Shown piece after piece: positions 1 through 9,730 of a stretch of DNA of 49,817 nucleotides. The stretch lies in assembly GCA_003551965.1 (NCBI GenBank), contig PUOC01000290.1:1-49817 (forward strand), given 5' to 3'. The notes beneath the pieces were generated by a model. The model was not told the origin of the DNA, ran no database searches, and saw nothing but the letters and a program-made list of their open reading frames with translations. Each line of letters opens with the position of its first letter. The first letter of the stretch is position 1. The position numbers and the translations under genes are program-made. The stretch comes from Clostridiales bacterium. GTDB taxonomy: Bacteria; Bacillota; Limnochordia; Darwinibacteriales; B1SED10-159.

Positions 1-912
1 GCCTGCGACCAGTGCCTCGGACTTGGCCATTCCTCCGGTCAAGATGACGGCATCGATCCGGCCGCGGAGATATATGCTGTAAGCTCCGATTTCCTTGGCA
101 ACCTGGTATGCCAGGGCCTGCTGGATCCCGATGCTATCCCCGCTTTCCATGGCTTCTGCCTCCTGCAGATCGTTGGTGCCTAGGTATCCCCGCAGTCCGC
201 CGCGTTGCAGCACTTCCCGCAGTGCCGCCGCCTCGTCCATGCCTTCCCGATAGCAGAGATCCAGAACGGCACCGAAGGGAAGACCACCGGTCCGTTCTGA
301 AGAAAAGGGTCCTTCATCATTGGCATTGTTGATGTCTAGCACCGTTCCGCCCTGGACTGCTGCGACACTGACACCGCTTCCCATGTGAACGGCGGTGAAT
401 CTGCATGTTTCTGGATCCTTGTTCAGTTCTGCAGCTGCCCGCCGAGCTGCCGCCCGTATGCTGAGAATGTGGCCCAAGCCATCCCGGCGAATTTCCGGAT
501 AACCGGTGGGTATGGCCAGATCGCAGCGTTCGTCCACAGATACCGGGTCCACCACGTAACTGGGCGCCCCCGCTTGATCACCGATGCGCCGGGCCAGTAT
601 GGGACCTAGGTTGGAGGGGTGGTGGCCCCGGCGCCCTTCCCTGCAATCCCGTACCATGGCGTCGTTGATACCGTATGTTCCCGCCTTTACCGGTTTCAGA
701 AGCCCGCCTCGGCCGACGACGGCATCGAATTTGCCAAAATCGGCTCCCACTTCATGGAGCCACTGTTCAATCTGCTGCAGTCTAGTTTGTTCCTGCTCCA
801 ACAACGGTGCCGAAGGGCATACCACCGGCAGCGAGATCTCTTGCCTACGGCCATGGCAGTGCAGACAAATTTTCGTTGATGTCGAACCGGGGTTAATCGC
901 AAGAATAACCAT
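1..912 (-). CDS. buk: Butyrate kinase family protein (3' end beyond window)
   Basis: The frame is open for 304 codons from ATG at 912 to the left edge, so the C-terminus (about 50 residues in a family of roughly 355) lies outside. It belongs to the acetokinase/ASKHA family: an N-terminal phosphate-binding motif NPGSTSTK (residues 7-14), then HHPSNLGP, VVDPVSVDE, HMGSGVSVA and NNANDEGPFSSERTGGLP, all in butyrate-kinase rather than acetate-kinase form. The known reaction is butyryl-phosphate plus ADP to butyrate plus ATP. Branched-chain or other acyl kinases share the fold, so the substrate is inferred. A GAGGAG ribosome binding site precedes the ATG. The gene lies downstream of the pnp terminator, so it is probably its own transcription unit. 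No phosphotransbutyrylase gene is visible. Confidence 0.85.
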   Translation of the reverse strand, partial: MVILAINPGSTSTKICLHCHGRRQEISLPVVCPSAPLLEQEQTRLQQIEQWLHEVGADFGKFDAVVGRGGLLKPVKAGTYGINDAMVRDCREGRRGHHPSNLGPILARRIGDQAGAPSYVVDPVSVDERCDLAIPTGYPEIRRDGLGHILSIRAAARRAAAELNKDPETCRFTAVHMGSGVSVAAVQGGTVLDINNANDEGPFSSERTGGLPFGAVLDLCYREGMDEAAALREVLQRGGLRGYLGTNDLQEAEAMESGDSIGIQQALAYQVAKEIGAYSIYLRGRIDAVILTGGMAKSEALVAG

Positions 913-977
913 AAAAATTCTTGTTCTCCTCTCGCTGCCTGCATCCATACGGCGAAATTCGCAAATGGCGGCAAACG

Positions 978-1010
978 TATAAAAAGCAGGTGCTCTTAAG
1001 CTACCTGCTT
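978..1010 (-). terminator. Intrinsic terminator after pnp
   Basis: On the minus strand AAGCAGGT (1010-1003) pairs with ACCTGCTT (991-984), extended inward by GCT/AGC around a TAAG loop, and is followed at once by a short T run. It lies between the pnp stop (1081) and the butyrate kinase start (912), so it ends the rpsO-pnp transcript. Confidence 0.8.
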
Positions 1011-1080
1011 CTCAACGGTGCATATCCTCTTTTCATTCCACAGCACCCTCTCATGGAATTCCCAGAAAAGGAATCCTTGA

Positions 1081-3186
1081 TTAAGAACCCTTTTCTTCCT
1101 TTGGCAGGGCTGCTTTGCGAGACAGGTTGATCCGTCCCTGCCTGTCAATCTCAATCACTTTCACCAGAACTTCATCGCCGACTTTGACCACGTCTTCCAC
1201 CTGCTTCACTCGCTCCGGAGCCAACTGCGAAATGTGGATCAGCCCTTCTTTCCCGGGCAAGATTTCGGTAAAGGCCCCGAAGTTCATAATTCGTTTTACT
1301 ACGCCCAGGTAAGTTTCGCCGACCTCCACTTCCTTGGTGTAGTTTTCCACCATTTTCCTGGCCTTCTGGCCAGCTTCACCGTCGGTGGATGCGATATAGA
1401 CGCGGCCGTCATCATCAATGTCAATGTCGACACCGGTCTCTTCGATGATTTTGCGAATGGTCTTCCCGCCGGGCCCTATGACATCGCGTATGCGGTCCAC
1501 GGGAATCTGCAGCGTAATGATCCTAGGGGCATAGGGTGAAAGTGCGGTACGGGGTTCATTAAGCACGGCATCCATTTCGTCTAGTATGATATGACGTCCT
1601 GCGGTTGCCTGCTGCAGTGCGCTGAGAAGAACGTCTCGGCTGACACCGCCGATTTTGATATCCATCTGCAGAGCCGTAACCCCTTGGCGCGTTCCTGCTA
1701 CTTTGAAGTCCATGTCGCCTAGGGCGTCTTCCATGCCCTGAATATCGGTGAGGATGGCAAAGGAGTCGCCGTACTTTACCAGGCCCATGGCGATACCGGC
1801 AACCGGCCGCTTGATGGGAACGCCGGCATCCATAAGCGCTAGGGTGCTGCCGCAGACACTGGCCTGGGAAGTGGAGCCATTCGATTCTAGAATATCCGAT
1901 ACAAGCCTCAGCGTGTAAGGGAATTCTTCCGCGGAAGGTATAACCGGCAGCAGCGCCCTTTCTGCCAAGGCTCCGTGGCCGATTTCGCGCCGCCCCGGTC
2001 CCCGCATGGGCCGTACTTCGCCCACGCTGTACGCCGGGAAGTTATAGTGGTGAATATAGCGCTTGCGCTCTTCATCGGTCAGGTTGTCAAGCATCTGTTC
2101 ATCGGACTTCAGGCCTAGGGTGCATGCAGTCAATGCCTGTGTCTGCCCTCGGGTAAAGAGGCCCGACCCGTGCACGCGCGGAAGGACACCCACTTTCACC
2201 GATATCGGACGGATTTCGTCCAATCGACGGCCATCGGGACGAAGGCTCTCTTTTGTAATCAGGCGCCTGACCTCGGTCTTGACGACAGAATCCATTACCG
2301 CCTGGAGATGCTTTTCGTTTTCCTCCGCGGCTTCTTCGCCGAATTCATCCAAGTATGCCTGTGCGATGTCTTCTTTGGCTTTGTCAATGGCGTCTTCACG
2401 GGTTTTCTTGTCGACAGTAACCAGTGCTTCCTTTAACGGCTCTGCCTTAGACTCGACCCATGTCGTCAATTCTTCACTGGGTTGATGGAGTTCAATCTCC
2501 ATTTTTTCCTTCCCAACCCGCCCCCGTATTTCCTTTTGCTGGGCACAAAGCGCTTTAATGGCCTCGTGTCCAAACATAATGGCTTCTAGCATGACGTCTT
2601 CGGGAACTTCCTGGGCCCCGGCCTCGACCATCATGACGGCCTCTTCGGTACCAGCGACAACAAGGTCCATAGCCGACCGGTCTTCCTGCTCAAGGGTGGG
2701 GTTTACCACGAACTCTTCGTCCACCATGCCTACCTTAACGCCTGCAATAGGTCCGTCAAAGGGTATATCCGAAATATGCAGCGCCGTGCTGGCGCCTAAC
2801 ATAGCAGCTACGACGGGTGAGTTGTCCTTGTCCACGGACATGACCGACGCCACAACCTGCACGTCGTTGCGAAAGCCATCCGGAAAGAGCGGGCGAAGCG
2901 GCCGGTCTATCATGCGGCAGGCAAGGACCGCGTCCTCACTGGGCCTTCCTTCACGCCTTCCCCATCCTCCGGGAATCTTTCCCACAGAGTACATTTTTTC
3001 TTCATAATCTACCAAGAGGGGGAAGAAGTCTATCCCCGGCCGGGGCTTTTTTGACATCACCGCTGTAACCAATACCACTGTGTCTCCATAGCGAACCAAA
3101 ACAGACCCGTTGGCCTGTTGCGCCAGCTCTCCGGTTTCCAAAACCAGGGAGCGACCTCCTAATGCAAGGTCAAATTGCTCTGGCAT
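1081..3186 (-). CDS. pnp: Polyribonucleotide nucleotidyltransferase (PNPase)
   Basis: PNPase of 701 residues, the normal length, a 3'-5' phosphorolytic exoribonuclease of mRNA decay. The order is: first RNase PH-like domain (about 10-140), alpha-helical linker, second RNase PH-like domain (about 315-540, with the [10 protein letters not shown]-type and [17 protein letters not shown] segments), KH domain (about 553-612, VIGPGGKTI) and C-terminal S1 domain (about 620-690, [17 protein letters not shown]). The start ATG at 3186 has an AAGGAGG site 8 bases upstream. It follows rpsO across a terminator hairpin, as in the common rpsO-pnp pair, so expression probably depends on read-through or processing of the rpsO transcript. 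Confidence 0.98.
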   Translation of the reverse strand: MPEQFDLALGGRSLVLETGELAQQANGSVLVRYGDTVVLVTAVMSKKPRPGIDFFPLLVDYEEKMYSVGKIPGGWGRREGRPSEDAVLACRMIDRPLRPLFPDGFRNDVQVVASVMSVDKDNSPVVAAMLGASTALHISDIPFDGPIAGVKVGMVDEEFVVNPTLEQEDRSAMDLVVAGTEEAVMMVEAGAQEVPEDVMLEAIMFGHEAIKALCAQQKEIRGRVGKEKMEIELHQPSEELTTWVESKAEPLKEALVTVDKKTREDAIDKAKEDIAQAYLDEFGEEAAEENEKHLQAVMDSVVKTEVRRLITKESLRPDGRRLDEIRPISVKVGVLPRVHGSGLFTRGQTQALTACTLGLKSDEQMLDNLTDEERKRYIHHYNFPAYSVGEVRPMRGPGRREIGHGALAERALLPVIPSAEEFPYTLRLVSDILESNGSTSQASVCGSTLALMDAGVPIKRPVAGIAMGLVKYGDSFAILTDIQGMEDALGDMDFKVAGTRQGVTALQMDIKIGGVSRDVLLSALQQATAGRHIILDEMDAVLNEPRTALSPYAPRIITLQIPVDRIRDVIGPGGKTIRKIIEETGVDIDIDDDGRVYIASTDGEAGQKARKMVENYTKEVEVGETYLGVVKRIMNFGAFTEILPGKEGLIHISQLAPERVKQVEDVVKVGDEVLVKVIEIDRQGRINLSRKAALPKEEKGS

Positions 3187-3256
3187 AGCATAACCTCCTT
3201 AGTATATGCAAGTGTTTCTTATTGTCCGTTCCAATGATGGCAGGCCAAGATATTCC

Positions 3257-3285
3257 AAAAAAGAGCGGGTTTCCCCGCTCTTTTT
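3257..3285 (-). terminator. Intrinsic terminator directly after rpsO
   Basis: On the minus strand GAGCGGG (3280-3274 side) pairs with CCCGCTC (3269-3263) around a GAAA tetraloop and runs into TTTTTT. The hairpin begins inside the rpsO stop codon region (stop TAA at 3286-3284). It separates rpsO from pnp and should lower pnp relative to S15. Confidence 0.88.
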
Positions 3286-3550
3286 ATCGGCGCAAGCCGA
3301 GAGAGTGCAAGACCGCACGATAACGTTCGACATCCTTTTTGGCCAGATAGTTAAGCAGGCCCCGGCGCTGACCGATCATTTTGTAAAGACCTCTGCGGGA
3401 ATGATGGTCGTTCTTGTGCGTGCGCAGATGGTCGGTCAGTTCCTTGATCCGCGTTGTCAAAATGGCAATTTGTACTTCCGGTGATCCTGTATCTCCTTCG
3501 TGGCGCTTGTGCTGTTCAATGAGCTGCTGTTTCGATTCTTTCGTAATCAC
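3284..3550 (-). CDS. rpsO: Small ribosomal subunit protein uS15
   Basis: Ribosomal protein S15, an early 16S rRNA binder in 30S assembly. The sequence carries the family signature through [30 protein letters not shown] and the LGLRR C-terminus. I prefer the GTG at 3550 ([10 protein letters not shown]..., 88 residues) because AGGAGG lies 8 bases upstream and the length matches the usual 88-89. An in-frame GTG at 3559 overlaps the ribosome binding site. A promoter lies about 100 bases upstream inside the end of ribF, and a terminator follows immediately. Confidence 0.97.
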   Translation of the reverse strand: MITKESKQQLIEQHKRHEGDTGSPEVQIAILTTRIKELTDHLRTHKNDHHSRRGLYKMIGQRRGLLNYLAKKDVERYRAVLHSLGLRR

Positions 3551-3643
3551 GGCGTTCACCTCCTACGTTGAAATGAAATCGCCCGCATCCAAGAATGACG
3601 TCGGAGCGTCGCCAGTCCTAGAAGAGGGTTCCTTATCCACTGC

Positions 3644-4588
3644 TTATTCTAGCACAATGCGGCCCGAATGTAAACGGAGTTGATCCAAACGCATTCTTGC
3701 TTCGTCCACGTCGGCGCTGATTTGGCGACGGAGATCCTCGGCACTGTCATAGCGGCGGATATCGCGAAGTTTGGCAAGAAACTGCAGTTCCATATCATGA
3801 TGATACAGATCGCCTTGGAAGTCCAGCAGAAAGCTTTCTATCGTCCGCCGTTCACCGTTGAAGGTCGGATTGGTGCTGATGGCGGTCACGGACGGCATAC
3901 TTCTCCCGTCATCAAGAATACTCCACGTCAAGTAGACTGCATCTTGCGGAATCAGCACCTCGTCCTCCACGGTCAGATTGGCCGTGGGAAACCCTAGTTT
4001 TCGGCCTCGCCCGGCTCCTGCAGCGACAGTACCTCTGTACGCCGGATAGCGATTCAGCAGTTGCGCTGCCTCGGCAATATCTCCCCGGAGCAGGCACTGT
4101 CGGATACGGGTACTGCTCACGGCCCGTCCGTCCACCATCACCGGTGACAGTATGTTGACTTCAAAACCATGGTGGTCGCCAAAGTCCTTGAGCATGTCGG
4201 GGGTACCCCGTGCTTGGTGGCCGAACCGGAAGTTATAGCCGCAGACGACATGGTTGACTCGCAGAGCGCGAATGAGGATATCCTCGATAAACTGCTCAGG
4301 CGGCTTCCGAGCCAACTCTTGATTGAACGGCGCCCATACGACCTCATCAATGCCCGCTTCAAATAAAAGCTGTTTACGGGACCGGAAGTCACAGATCAGT
4401 TGAATGTTGCCCGTAAAGACCTGCTCGGGAGGGTAGTCGAACGTGAAAACGGTACTGCATCCCGCCGGCGGTTTGCCATCGGCCGCAGCCCTGATAAGAC
4501 GACGATGGCCTATATGAACACCGTCAAAGGTTCCTAAGGCGGCACTTCGTTCACAAAGCCCGCGGGGTTTGACCCAATGAAGCTTCAA
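3644..4588 (-). CDS. ribF: Bifunctional riboflavin kinase / FAD synthetase
   Basis: The 314-residue protein has the normal RibF/RibC layout. The N-terminal FMN adenylyltransferase half contains ALGTFDGVHIGHRRLI (about 17-32, nucleotidyltransferase HxGH) and VSSTRIRQCL (about 157-166). The C-terminal riboflavin kinase half contains GRGRKLGFPTANL. It converts riboflavin to FMN and then FAD. The start is uncertain: the TTG at 4588 gives the expected N-terminal length but has no clear ribosome binding site. A GGGGAGG about 55 bases upstream sits in the same open frame without an ATG/GTG/TTG at the right distance. It follows truB, as in B. subtilis. Confidence 0.93.
   Translation of the reverse strand: MKLHWVKPRGLCERSAALGTFDGVHIGHRRLIRAAADGKPPAGCSTVFTFDYPPEQVFTGNIQLICDFRSRKQLLFEAGIDEVVWAPFNQELARKPPEQFIEDILIRALRVNHVVCGYNFRFGHQARGTPDMLKDFGDHHGFEVNILSPVMVDGRAVSSTRIRQCLLRGDIAEAAQLLNRYPAYRGTVAAGAGRGRKLGFPTANLTVEDEVLIPQDAVYLTWSILDDGRSMPSVTAISTNPTFNGERRTIESFLLDFQGDLYHHDMELQFLAKLRDIRRYDSAEDLRRQISADVDEARMRLDQLRLHSGRIVLE
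3646..3674 (-). promoter_or_regulatory. Sigma-A-type promoter for rpsO(-pnp)
   Basis: On the minus strand TTTACA (3674-3669) and TAGAAT (3651-3646) are separated by exactly 17 bases. Each matches the -35/-10 consensus at five of six positions. The site overlaps the last codons of ribF and gives a leader of roughly 90 bases before rpsO. Confidence 0.72.
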
Positions 4589-4704
4589 TGCTAGGCACAG
4601 AACTGACCGGCATGGCGTGGAACCACGCTGCGGATCAATCTGCTTCCTCCCCTCTGTTAGCGAAGAAGTTCTACGAGGTTGTGTCCAACGGGGCGCTCAA
4701 TGGT

Positions 4705-5643
4705 CTAATTAGACGAACTTTTTAAGACACGAAACGGCTGGCAGATCAACTTTTCGCCTTGCTCAATCCGTCCGAGGGCCAGCAGGTTGCCTTCTAGATC
4801 GAACATCATCACTTCATCGCCGATAACTAGGGACTGTGGAACGGAGATCAGACCGTCTGCGTCTGCTGCATTGCCGTGGCTTACGGCAGTCTCCTGCCAT
4901 GGCGATACCGTAACCCTCGGCCAGTCGGGCAGCGCCCGTTCAATGGGCAGTACAAACCGGTAGTTTCCATCTTCGGCCATGGCCGTTATTTCCTCTAGCG
5001 TGAAACTGTCCTCCAAGGCAAAAGGACCGCTTTCCACCCGCGCCAAGAACGACATGTGCGCTCCTACCCCTAGTTGGCTGCCAATATCGTGGCAGAGAGT
5101 GCGGATGTAGGTTCCCTTACTGCACCGTACATCGAGAACGATGCGGCTGCCAAAGTGAAGATCGGTTATGCCTTCCGGCCAGATTTTGTTGACATGCAGT
5201 TCATGGATTGTGACCGTTCGTTTCGTCCTCTCTACCTCCCTGCCCTGCCGAGCAGCTTTGTACAGACGCTGTCCTTGGACGCGTACGGCCGAAGTCATGG
5301 GCGGAAGTTGATCTATTTGCCCCCGAAACTGATTCAGTGTTTCAGCCAGCTGCTGTGGGGACAGGCAAAAGCCCGTTTGCACGTCCAGGGTTTTTCCACC
5401 GCCATCTTGGGTGTCGGTATCCACTCCCAGTGTCATCTCGGCGATGTAGCGCTTGTCTTTTTCCAGCAGATAGGAAACAACTCGCGTCGCTTTGCCTAGA
5501 CACAAAGAAAGGACACCCGCGGCACCCGGATCCAGGGTACCCGTGTGCCCAATCTTCCGCATCTGCAGAACACGCCTGAGTCTGCTGACGACTTGGTGGG
5601 AGCTCATGCCAGGCGGTTTGATCACATTGACTATGCCATCCAT
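4705..5643 (-). CDS. truB: tRNA pseudouridine(55) synthase TruB
   Basis: TruB makes pseudouridine 55 in the T loop of tRNAs. The 312-residue protein starts MDGIVNVIKPPGMSSHQVV and has the catalytic motif HTGTLDPGAAGVL with Asp38, then the RCSKGTYIRTLCHDIG segment typical of the family. The C-terminal 80 residues form the PUA-like part. The start ATG at 5643 lies 4 bases after the stop of the nrnA-like gene, so the two are translated as one unit. A 116-base gap with no gene separates it from ribF. Confidence 0.97.
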   Translation of the reverse strand: MDGIVNVIKPPGMSSHQVVSRLRRVLQMRKIGHTGTLDPGAAGVLSLCLGKATRVVSYLLEKDKRYIAEMTLGVDTDTQDGGGKTLDVQTGFCLSPQQLAETLNQFRGQIDQLPPMTSAVRVQGQRLYKAARQGREVERTKRTVTIHELHVNKIWPEGITDLHFGSRIVLDVRCSKGTYIRTLCHDIGSQLGVGAHMSFLARVESGPFALEDSFTLEEITAMAEDGNYRFVLPIERALPDWPRVTVSPWQETAVSHGNAADADGLISVPQSLVIGDEVMMFDLEGNLLALGRIEQGEKLICQPFRVLKSSSN

Positions 5644-5647
5644 CAGC

Positions 5648-6622
5648 CTATCCGTCCTCCCTGTCGATGAGCTCTTGGGCAGCGGAGATCACCGCCGCTA
5701 CCCACTGATCAAAGGAACCTTCCAGCGTTGCTCCAGAAGCAAGGCGATGTCCCCCGCCTCCGAAACTGCGGGCCAAGGATCCAACATCGTAGGCGTGAGA
5801 GCGAAGCCCCAACCGTATAACCCCAGGTGTTGTTTCGCGGAATAGAATCGCGACCTTTACGCCTTCGACCATGCGAGCATATTGAACCAGCTGGTCTCCG
5901 TCGTTAGGATCTACTCCATATTCTTCGAAGTCTCGGTGACGCACAGCCATTGATACAATGTCTCCATTCTGAGTTCGCTGCATGGTGGAAAGGGCATGGC
6001 CGAGAAGCGACATGAAGTTCCAAGATTTTGTCTCAAAGACAGCCCGTGCGTTGGAGGCAGGATCGGCTCCCTTTGTGACAAGCTCCGCTCCTAACGCCAA
6101 CACGTCGCTGGTTGTGTTCGCGTAACGAAAACCACCGGTATCTCCAATAATTCCCCCGTATAGGGCATCAGCAATGGCCTCGGTTATCGGTACGTCGAGA
6201 GCCGTGAGGATAGCGTACACAATACTGGCGGTCGCCGGCTCCTCGGAATCCACATAGCGGATGTGGGCCTGCGCTTTATTACTAGGGTGGTGATCAATGT
6301 TGATGACCTTCTTGGCCTGCCTGATCAGATCAGAAGCCAGGCCGGTGCGCTCCGGTTCACAGTCGAGAACCACCGCTGTTTGAATTTCCTGGATCTGCGC
6401 TGAGGTCTGCAGGTTTTGCAGAACGGGCCAATAAAGGGGGTAGGGGAGCCGTTCGTCGCAGACCATGGCGGACTGTTTGCCAAACCACTGGAGACCCAGG
6501 TGCAGACCAGCCATGGACCCGAGGCTGTCAGGGTCCGGGTTTTCGTGACCAAAGAGTACAAAACAGTCGTTCTCTCTGAAAGCTTGAACTAACGCATCGA
6601 AGGCAGATTGCTGTGCCTTCAT
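5648..6622 (-). CDS. nrnA: DHH/DHHA1 phosphoesterase, NrnA/oligoribonuclease type
   Basis: The 324-residue protein has the DHH-family metal ligands in order: HENPDPDSLG (H26, D30, D32), an aspartate in VVLDCE (D87), the DHH triplet at 110-112 (INIDHHPSN) and GGIIGDTGGFRYANT. The DHHA1 domain ends with GGGGHRLASGATL. Proteins of this type degrade short oligoribonucleotides or cyclic dinucleotide products, and some also dephosphorylate pAp. Which substrate is used here cannot be read from the sequence. It sits between rbfA and truB, a frequent position in Clostridia. Its ATG overlaps the rbfA TGA by four bases (ATGA), indicating translational coupling. Confidence 0.88.
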   Translation of the reverse strand: MKAQQSAFDALVQAFRENDCFVLFGHENPDPDSLGSMAGLHLGLQWFGKQSAMVCDERLPYPLYWPVLQNLQTSAQIQEIQTAVVLDCEPERTGLASDLIRQAKKVINIDHHPSNKAQAHIRYVDSEEPATASIVYAILTALDVPITEAIADALYGGIIGDTGGFRYANTTSDVLALGAELVTKGADPASNARAVFETKSWNFMSLLGHALSTMQRTQNGDIVSMAVRHRDFEEYGVDPNDGDQLVQYARMVEGVKVAILFRETTPGVIRLGLRSHAYDVGSLARSFGGGGHRLASGATLEGSFDQWVAAVISAAQELIDREDG

Positions 6623-6975
6623 CGGCTGTTGTCCCCTTCGCTGCGAAGTCCTTTTAGGATCCGGTTGATCCGGGCACCGTGTTCGATGGAGGAGTCGTAG
6701 AGAAAATGCAGTTCTGGAATATGGCGTACTCGGATTCGCTTGCCCAGCTCTGTCCTGACAAAGCCTTTGGCACGGTTTAGACCTTCTGCGGTCTGCAGCT
6801 GTTGTTCTTCGTCGCCGTATACACTGAAAAATACCTTGGCATGGGAAAAGTCCCGTGACAATTCCACATCCGTTATGCTGATAAAACCTAGGCGCGGGTC
6901 TTTGACCTGCTTTGCCACAATATCGCTGATTTCACGCTTAATGTCCTCTTGCAGGCGTCCCTTGCGCTCTGTCAT
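6619..6975 (-). CDS. rbfA: 30S ribosome-binding factor RbfA
   Basis: RbfA matures the 16S rRNA 5' region and helps late 30S assembly. The 118-residue protein shows the family pattern: KREISDIVAKQVKDPRLGFISITDVELSRD split over the KH-like core, HAKVFFSVYG, and RHIPELHFLYDSSIEHGARI near the C-terminus. I choose the ATG at 6975 (MTERKGRLQE) because a GAGGTG site lies 6 bases upstream. An in-frame GTG at 6984 overlaps that site. infB ends 19 bases upstream. The small gene ylxP found between infB and rbfA in B. subtilis is absent. Confidence 0.96.
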   Translation of the reverse strand: MTERKGRLQEDIKREISDIVAKQVKDPRLGFISITDVELSRDFSHAKVFFSVYGDEEQQLQTAEGLNRAKGFVRTELGKRIRVRHIPELHFLYDSSIEHGARINRILKGLRSEGDNSR

Positions 6976-6994
6976 CGTCTTCACCTCACGTTAC

Positions 6995-9118
6995 TTAAAG
7001 GGTGCGTTGGACTTCTTTCATGGTATAGGCTTCTATGATGTCGCCTTCCTTAACGTCATTGAACCGCTCCAAGCCAATGCCGCATTCGTAGTTTTGCTGC
7101 ACCTCTCGGGCATCGTCTTTAAATCGCTTCAATGAGGCTATGGGTCCTTCGTGGATGACCACGTTGTCCCGGAGCACACGCACCTGCGCCTGTCGGGTAA
7201 TCTTGCCGTCCAACACGTAGCATCCAGCTACGGTACCGGCATTAGGCACTCTGAAGGTCTGGCGGACTTCGGCTCGTCCAAGAACCTCTTCCACATAATC
7301 CGGCTCCAGAAGTCCGCTCATGGCGGCCTTGATGTCGTCAAGGACGTTGTAGATGATCCGGTACAAACGGATGTCGACTCCTTCGCGTTCGGCCGCACGC
7401 CGAGCATTCGGTTCCGGCCGGACATTGAACCCGACAATGATAGCGTTGGAGGCGGCTGCCAGGTTGACATCGGTTTCCGATACGGCGCCGACGCCTTGGT
7501 GAATCACTTGAACCCGGACCTCATCGGTGGAAAGTTTCTCCAGGGATGCCCTCACGGCTTCCACTGAACCTTGCACATCACCCTTTAGGACCACGTTCAG
7601 ATCTTTCATCTCGCCTTCTTTGATCTTGGCAAACAGGTCATCTAGGGACACCCGGGATGTCTTCTGCTGCGAGTCACGCTGCTTGTCCTGCATCATCGAA
7701 GCGACCTGGCGAGCTGTTTGATCATCGGGTACTACCACCAAAACATCTCCGGCTGTGGGCACTGCTGTCATGCCCAGCACCTCCACCGGTTGGGAAGGCC
7801 GTGCTTCCTTTACACTGCGGCCTTTGTCATCGATCATGGCACGCACCCGTCCGGATACCGTTCCGACGACGAAGGTGTCTCCGATTTTCAGTGTGCCCGT
7901 GGATACCAAGACAGTGGCTACCGGGCCTCGGCCCTTATCCAGCTCGGCCTCGACAATGGTGCCCCGGGCGGGACGATTCGGGTTGGCTTTGAGGTCCTCC
8001 ATTTCCGCCGTAAGCAGTATCATTTCCAGCAGTTCATCAATGCCCTCAAACCGCAGGGCCGATACGGGCACGAAAATGGTGTCACCGCCCCATTCTTCGG
8101 TCACCAAATTATACTCGGTCAATTCCTGCTTCACTCGATCGGGATTGGCGCTTTCGCGGTCGATCTTGTTGACAGCCACGATGATCGGAACCTCTGCAGC
8201 CTTGGCGTGGTTTATGGCTTCTACCGTCTGCGGCATGACGCCGTCATCGGCCGCAACCACAAGGATCGCGATATCGGTAACCTGGGCACCGCGAGAGCGC
8301 ATGGCGGTAAACGCCTCATGGCCGGGCGTATCCAAGAAGGTTACCTTCTTGCCATTGTATTCGATCTGATAGGCGCCGATATGCTGCGTAATGCCTCCAG
8401 CCTCTGTTTCGGTGACCTTTGTTCTTCGAATGCCATCTAGCAGAGTGGTTTTGCCGTGATCAACGTGGCCCATGATGGTTACCACGGGGGGGCGCATTTC
8501 CAGTGCTTCTTCATCTTCTGGCCGTTCTTCGTAGACGGTTTCGGTCAAGTCGCGGTGTCTCCGGGCTTCGACACCGTATTCGCTGCACACCAAGGCAGCG
8601 GTTTCGAAATCGATGGACTGGGTAACGGAGGCCATAACACCGAGTTTCATCAGTCGCTTGATGCAATCCGATGCCGATACACCCAGTTTTTGGGCCAGGT
8701 CCTTGACCACAACCGTATCGCGCAGCTCTAGATCGCGCTTGCGCACAGGTGCAGGTTGGGCCCGCTTTTCACGGGGCCTCCCATTTTTCTGCTGTTTCTT
8801 GCCACCGGAACGCATCGGCTTCTTTCGGCGCTGGCCCGCCTTTCCGGCCCTGCGGTTTTCTTCGGCAGCCTGTCGCTTTTCAGGTTTTTGCTTGGGCTTT
8901 TCTTCCTTACGTGCCTTGGGGGGTTCTTTGACCTTGTCCTCCGCAGCGGCATTCGAACTTTCTGACGCGAAGTGCTCCCGCACCATCTCTGCGATGTCAT
9001 CTTCGATGGTGCTCATGTGATTCTTAATTTCCGCTCCTAGTTCTGACAGGAAATCTACCAACACTTTACTTTCAATGTCCAGCTCTCTGGCCAGCTCATA
9101 TACTCTGATTTTTTTCAT
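6995..9118 (-). CDS. infB: Translation initiation factor IF-2
   Basis: IF-2 is the GTPase that places initiator tRNA on the 30S subunit and drives subunit joining. From ATG 9118 the protein is 707 residues. An IF2_N domain begins [15 protein letters not shown] long Lys/Arg/Glu-rich linker follows (about 60-140), then a second IF2_N module ([16 protein letters not shown]). The G domain has [19 protein letters not shown] and NKID, followed by the beta-barrel and C-terminal domains. ATG 9118 is best, since AGGAG is 8 bases upstream. In-frame starts at 9124 and 9154 are too close to or upstream of that site. Confidence 0.98.
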   Translation of the reverse strand: MKKIRVYELARELDIESKVLVDFLSELGAEIKNHMSTIEDDIAEMVREHFASESSNAAAEDKVKEPPKARKEEKPKQKPEKRQAAEENRRAGKAGQRRKKPMRSGGKKQQKNGRPREKRAQPAPVRKRDLELRDTVVVKDLAQKLGVSASDCIKRLMKLGVMASVTQSIDFETAALVCSEYGVEARRHRDLTETVYEERPEDEEALEMRPPVVTIMGHVDHGKTTLLDGIRRTKVTETEAGGITQHIGAYQIEYNGKKVTFLDTPGHEAFTAMRSRGAQVTDIAILVVAADDGVMPQTVEAINHAKAAEVPIIVAVNKIDRESANPDRVKQELTEYNLVTEEWGGDTIFVPVSALRFEGIDELLEMILLTAEMEDLKANPNRPARGTIVEAELDKGRGPVATVLVSTGTLKIGDTFVVGTVSGRVRAMIDDKGRSVKEARPSQPVEVLGMTAVPTAGDVLVVVPDDQTARQVASMMQDKQRDSQQKTSRVSLDDLFAKIKEGEMKDLNVVLKGDVQGSVEAVRASLEKLSTDEVRVQVIHQGVGAVSETDVNLAAASNAIIVGFNVRPEPNARRAAEREGVDIRLYRIIYNVLDDIKAAMSGLLEPDYVEEVLGRAEVRQTFRVPNAGTVAGCYVLDGKITRQAQVRVLRDNVVIHEGPIASLKRFKDDAREVQQNYECGIGLERFNDVKEGDIIEAYTMKEVQRTL

Positions 9119-9150
9119 CAGCATCACTCCTAGCTTTACTTCCCGAGAAC

Positions 9151-9465
9151 TCAAGGCGCTGGTCCGCCGAGTTCACGGATGATGCTTGCGGCAAAACCTG
9201 CGTCCGTGACCACCACCGCCGCTCGCCGCGGCCGCCCGACCCATACACCGAGGGTTTCTTTATCGGCACAGGTGTACACAGGTGTAGCCCAGCGTTCAGC
9301 CATATTCGTCAGCTTGCTCTTGGTGTTCGGCGCAGCGTCGGCAGCCAGGATCAGAAGCTTGGCTCGACCGCGGCGCATAGATGTTTCTACAGCTTCTTGC
9401 CCGGAAGCCAACCGCCCGGATCGCTGTGCAAAACCCAGAAGGCTACTCAGTTTGCGGCTGTTCAT
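9151..9465 (-). CDS. L7Ae/L30e-family K-turn RNA-binding protein (YlxQ)
   Basis: A 104-residue protein of the L7Ae/L30e/S12e/Gadd45 fold, the YlxQ family of the nusA-infB operon. The start [22 protein letters not shown] is typical, with the basic glycine segment expected to contact kink-turn RNA. It then has a [13 protein letters not shown] strand-loop. B. subtilis YlxQ binds kink turns in vitro, but its cellular role is not settled. The start codon lies 23 bases inside the end of the preceding ylxR/rnpM gene, so the two genes overlap, and its own ribosome binding site is weak. That points to coupled translation. Confidence 0.85.
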   Translation of the reverse strand: MNSRKLSSLLGFAQRSGRLASGQEAVETSMRRGRAKLLILAADAAPNTKSKLTNMAERWATPVYTCADKETLGVWVGRPRRAAVVVTDAGFAASIIRELGGPAP

Positions 9466-9721
9466 CGAGATAACGCTCCAATTCTTCCTTCAGGGCCGGC
9501 GGCACGCTGCACTTCAGGGCGCGCTCCAACTGCTTGCGTTTCACGGCTTGCTCCAGGCAGTCAAGCTCGGGACAGATATAGGCGCCCCGGCCGGGCCGCT
9601 TGCCTTTGGGATCGATCTCTATCTTCTCCTCTGGGGTACGCACTACTCGCATCAACTCTTTCTTCGGGCGGGCTGTGCGACAGCCTAAGCAAGTCCGGAT
9701 GGGGACTTTCCGCTTGGCCAT
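9443..9721 (-). CDS. rnpM: RNase P modulator RnpM (YlxR family)
   Basis: This short basic protein of about 92 residues has the YlxR signature near the start, RTCLGCRTARPKKELMRVVR, followed by GKRPGRGAYICPELDCL, a putative RNA-binding surface. YlxR of B. subtilis has been renamed RnpM for its effect on RNase P activity. The homology is clear, and transfer of that role is inferred. ATG 9721 has AGGTGG 5 bases upstream. An alternative GTG at 9730 immediately follows the nusA stop. It lies between nusA and ylxQ, the standard order. Confidence 0.9.
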   Translation of the reverse strand: MAKRKVPIRTCLGCRTARPKKELMRVVRTPEEKIEIDPKGKRPGRGAYICPELDCLEQAVKRKQLERALKCSVPPALKEELERYLDEQPQTE

Positions 9722-9730
9722 GGTTACCAC

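Noticed and set aside
7718-8440. Plus-strand open frame of 240 codons
   Set aside because: Antisense to the infB GTPase domain; composition is that of a shadow frame.
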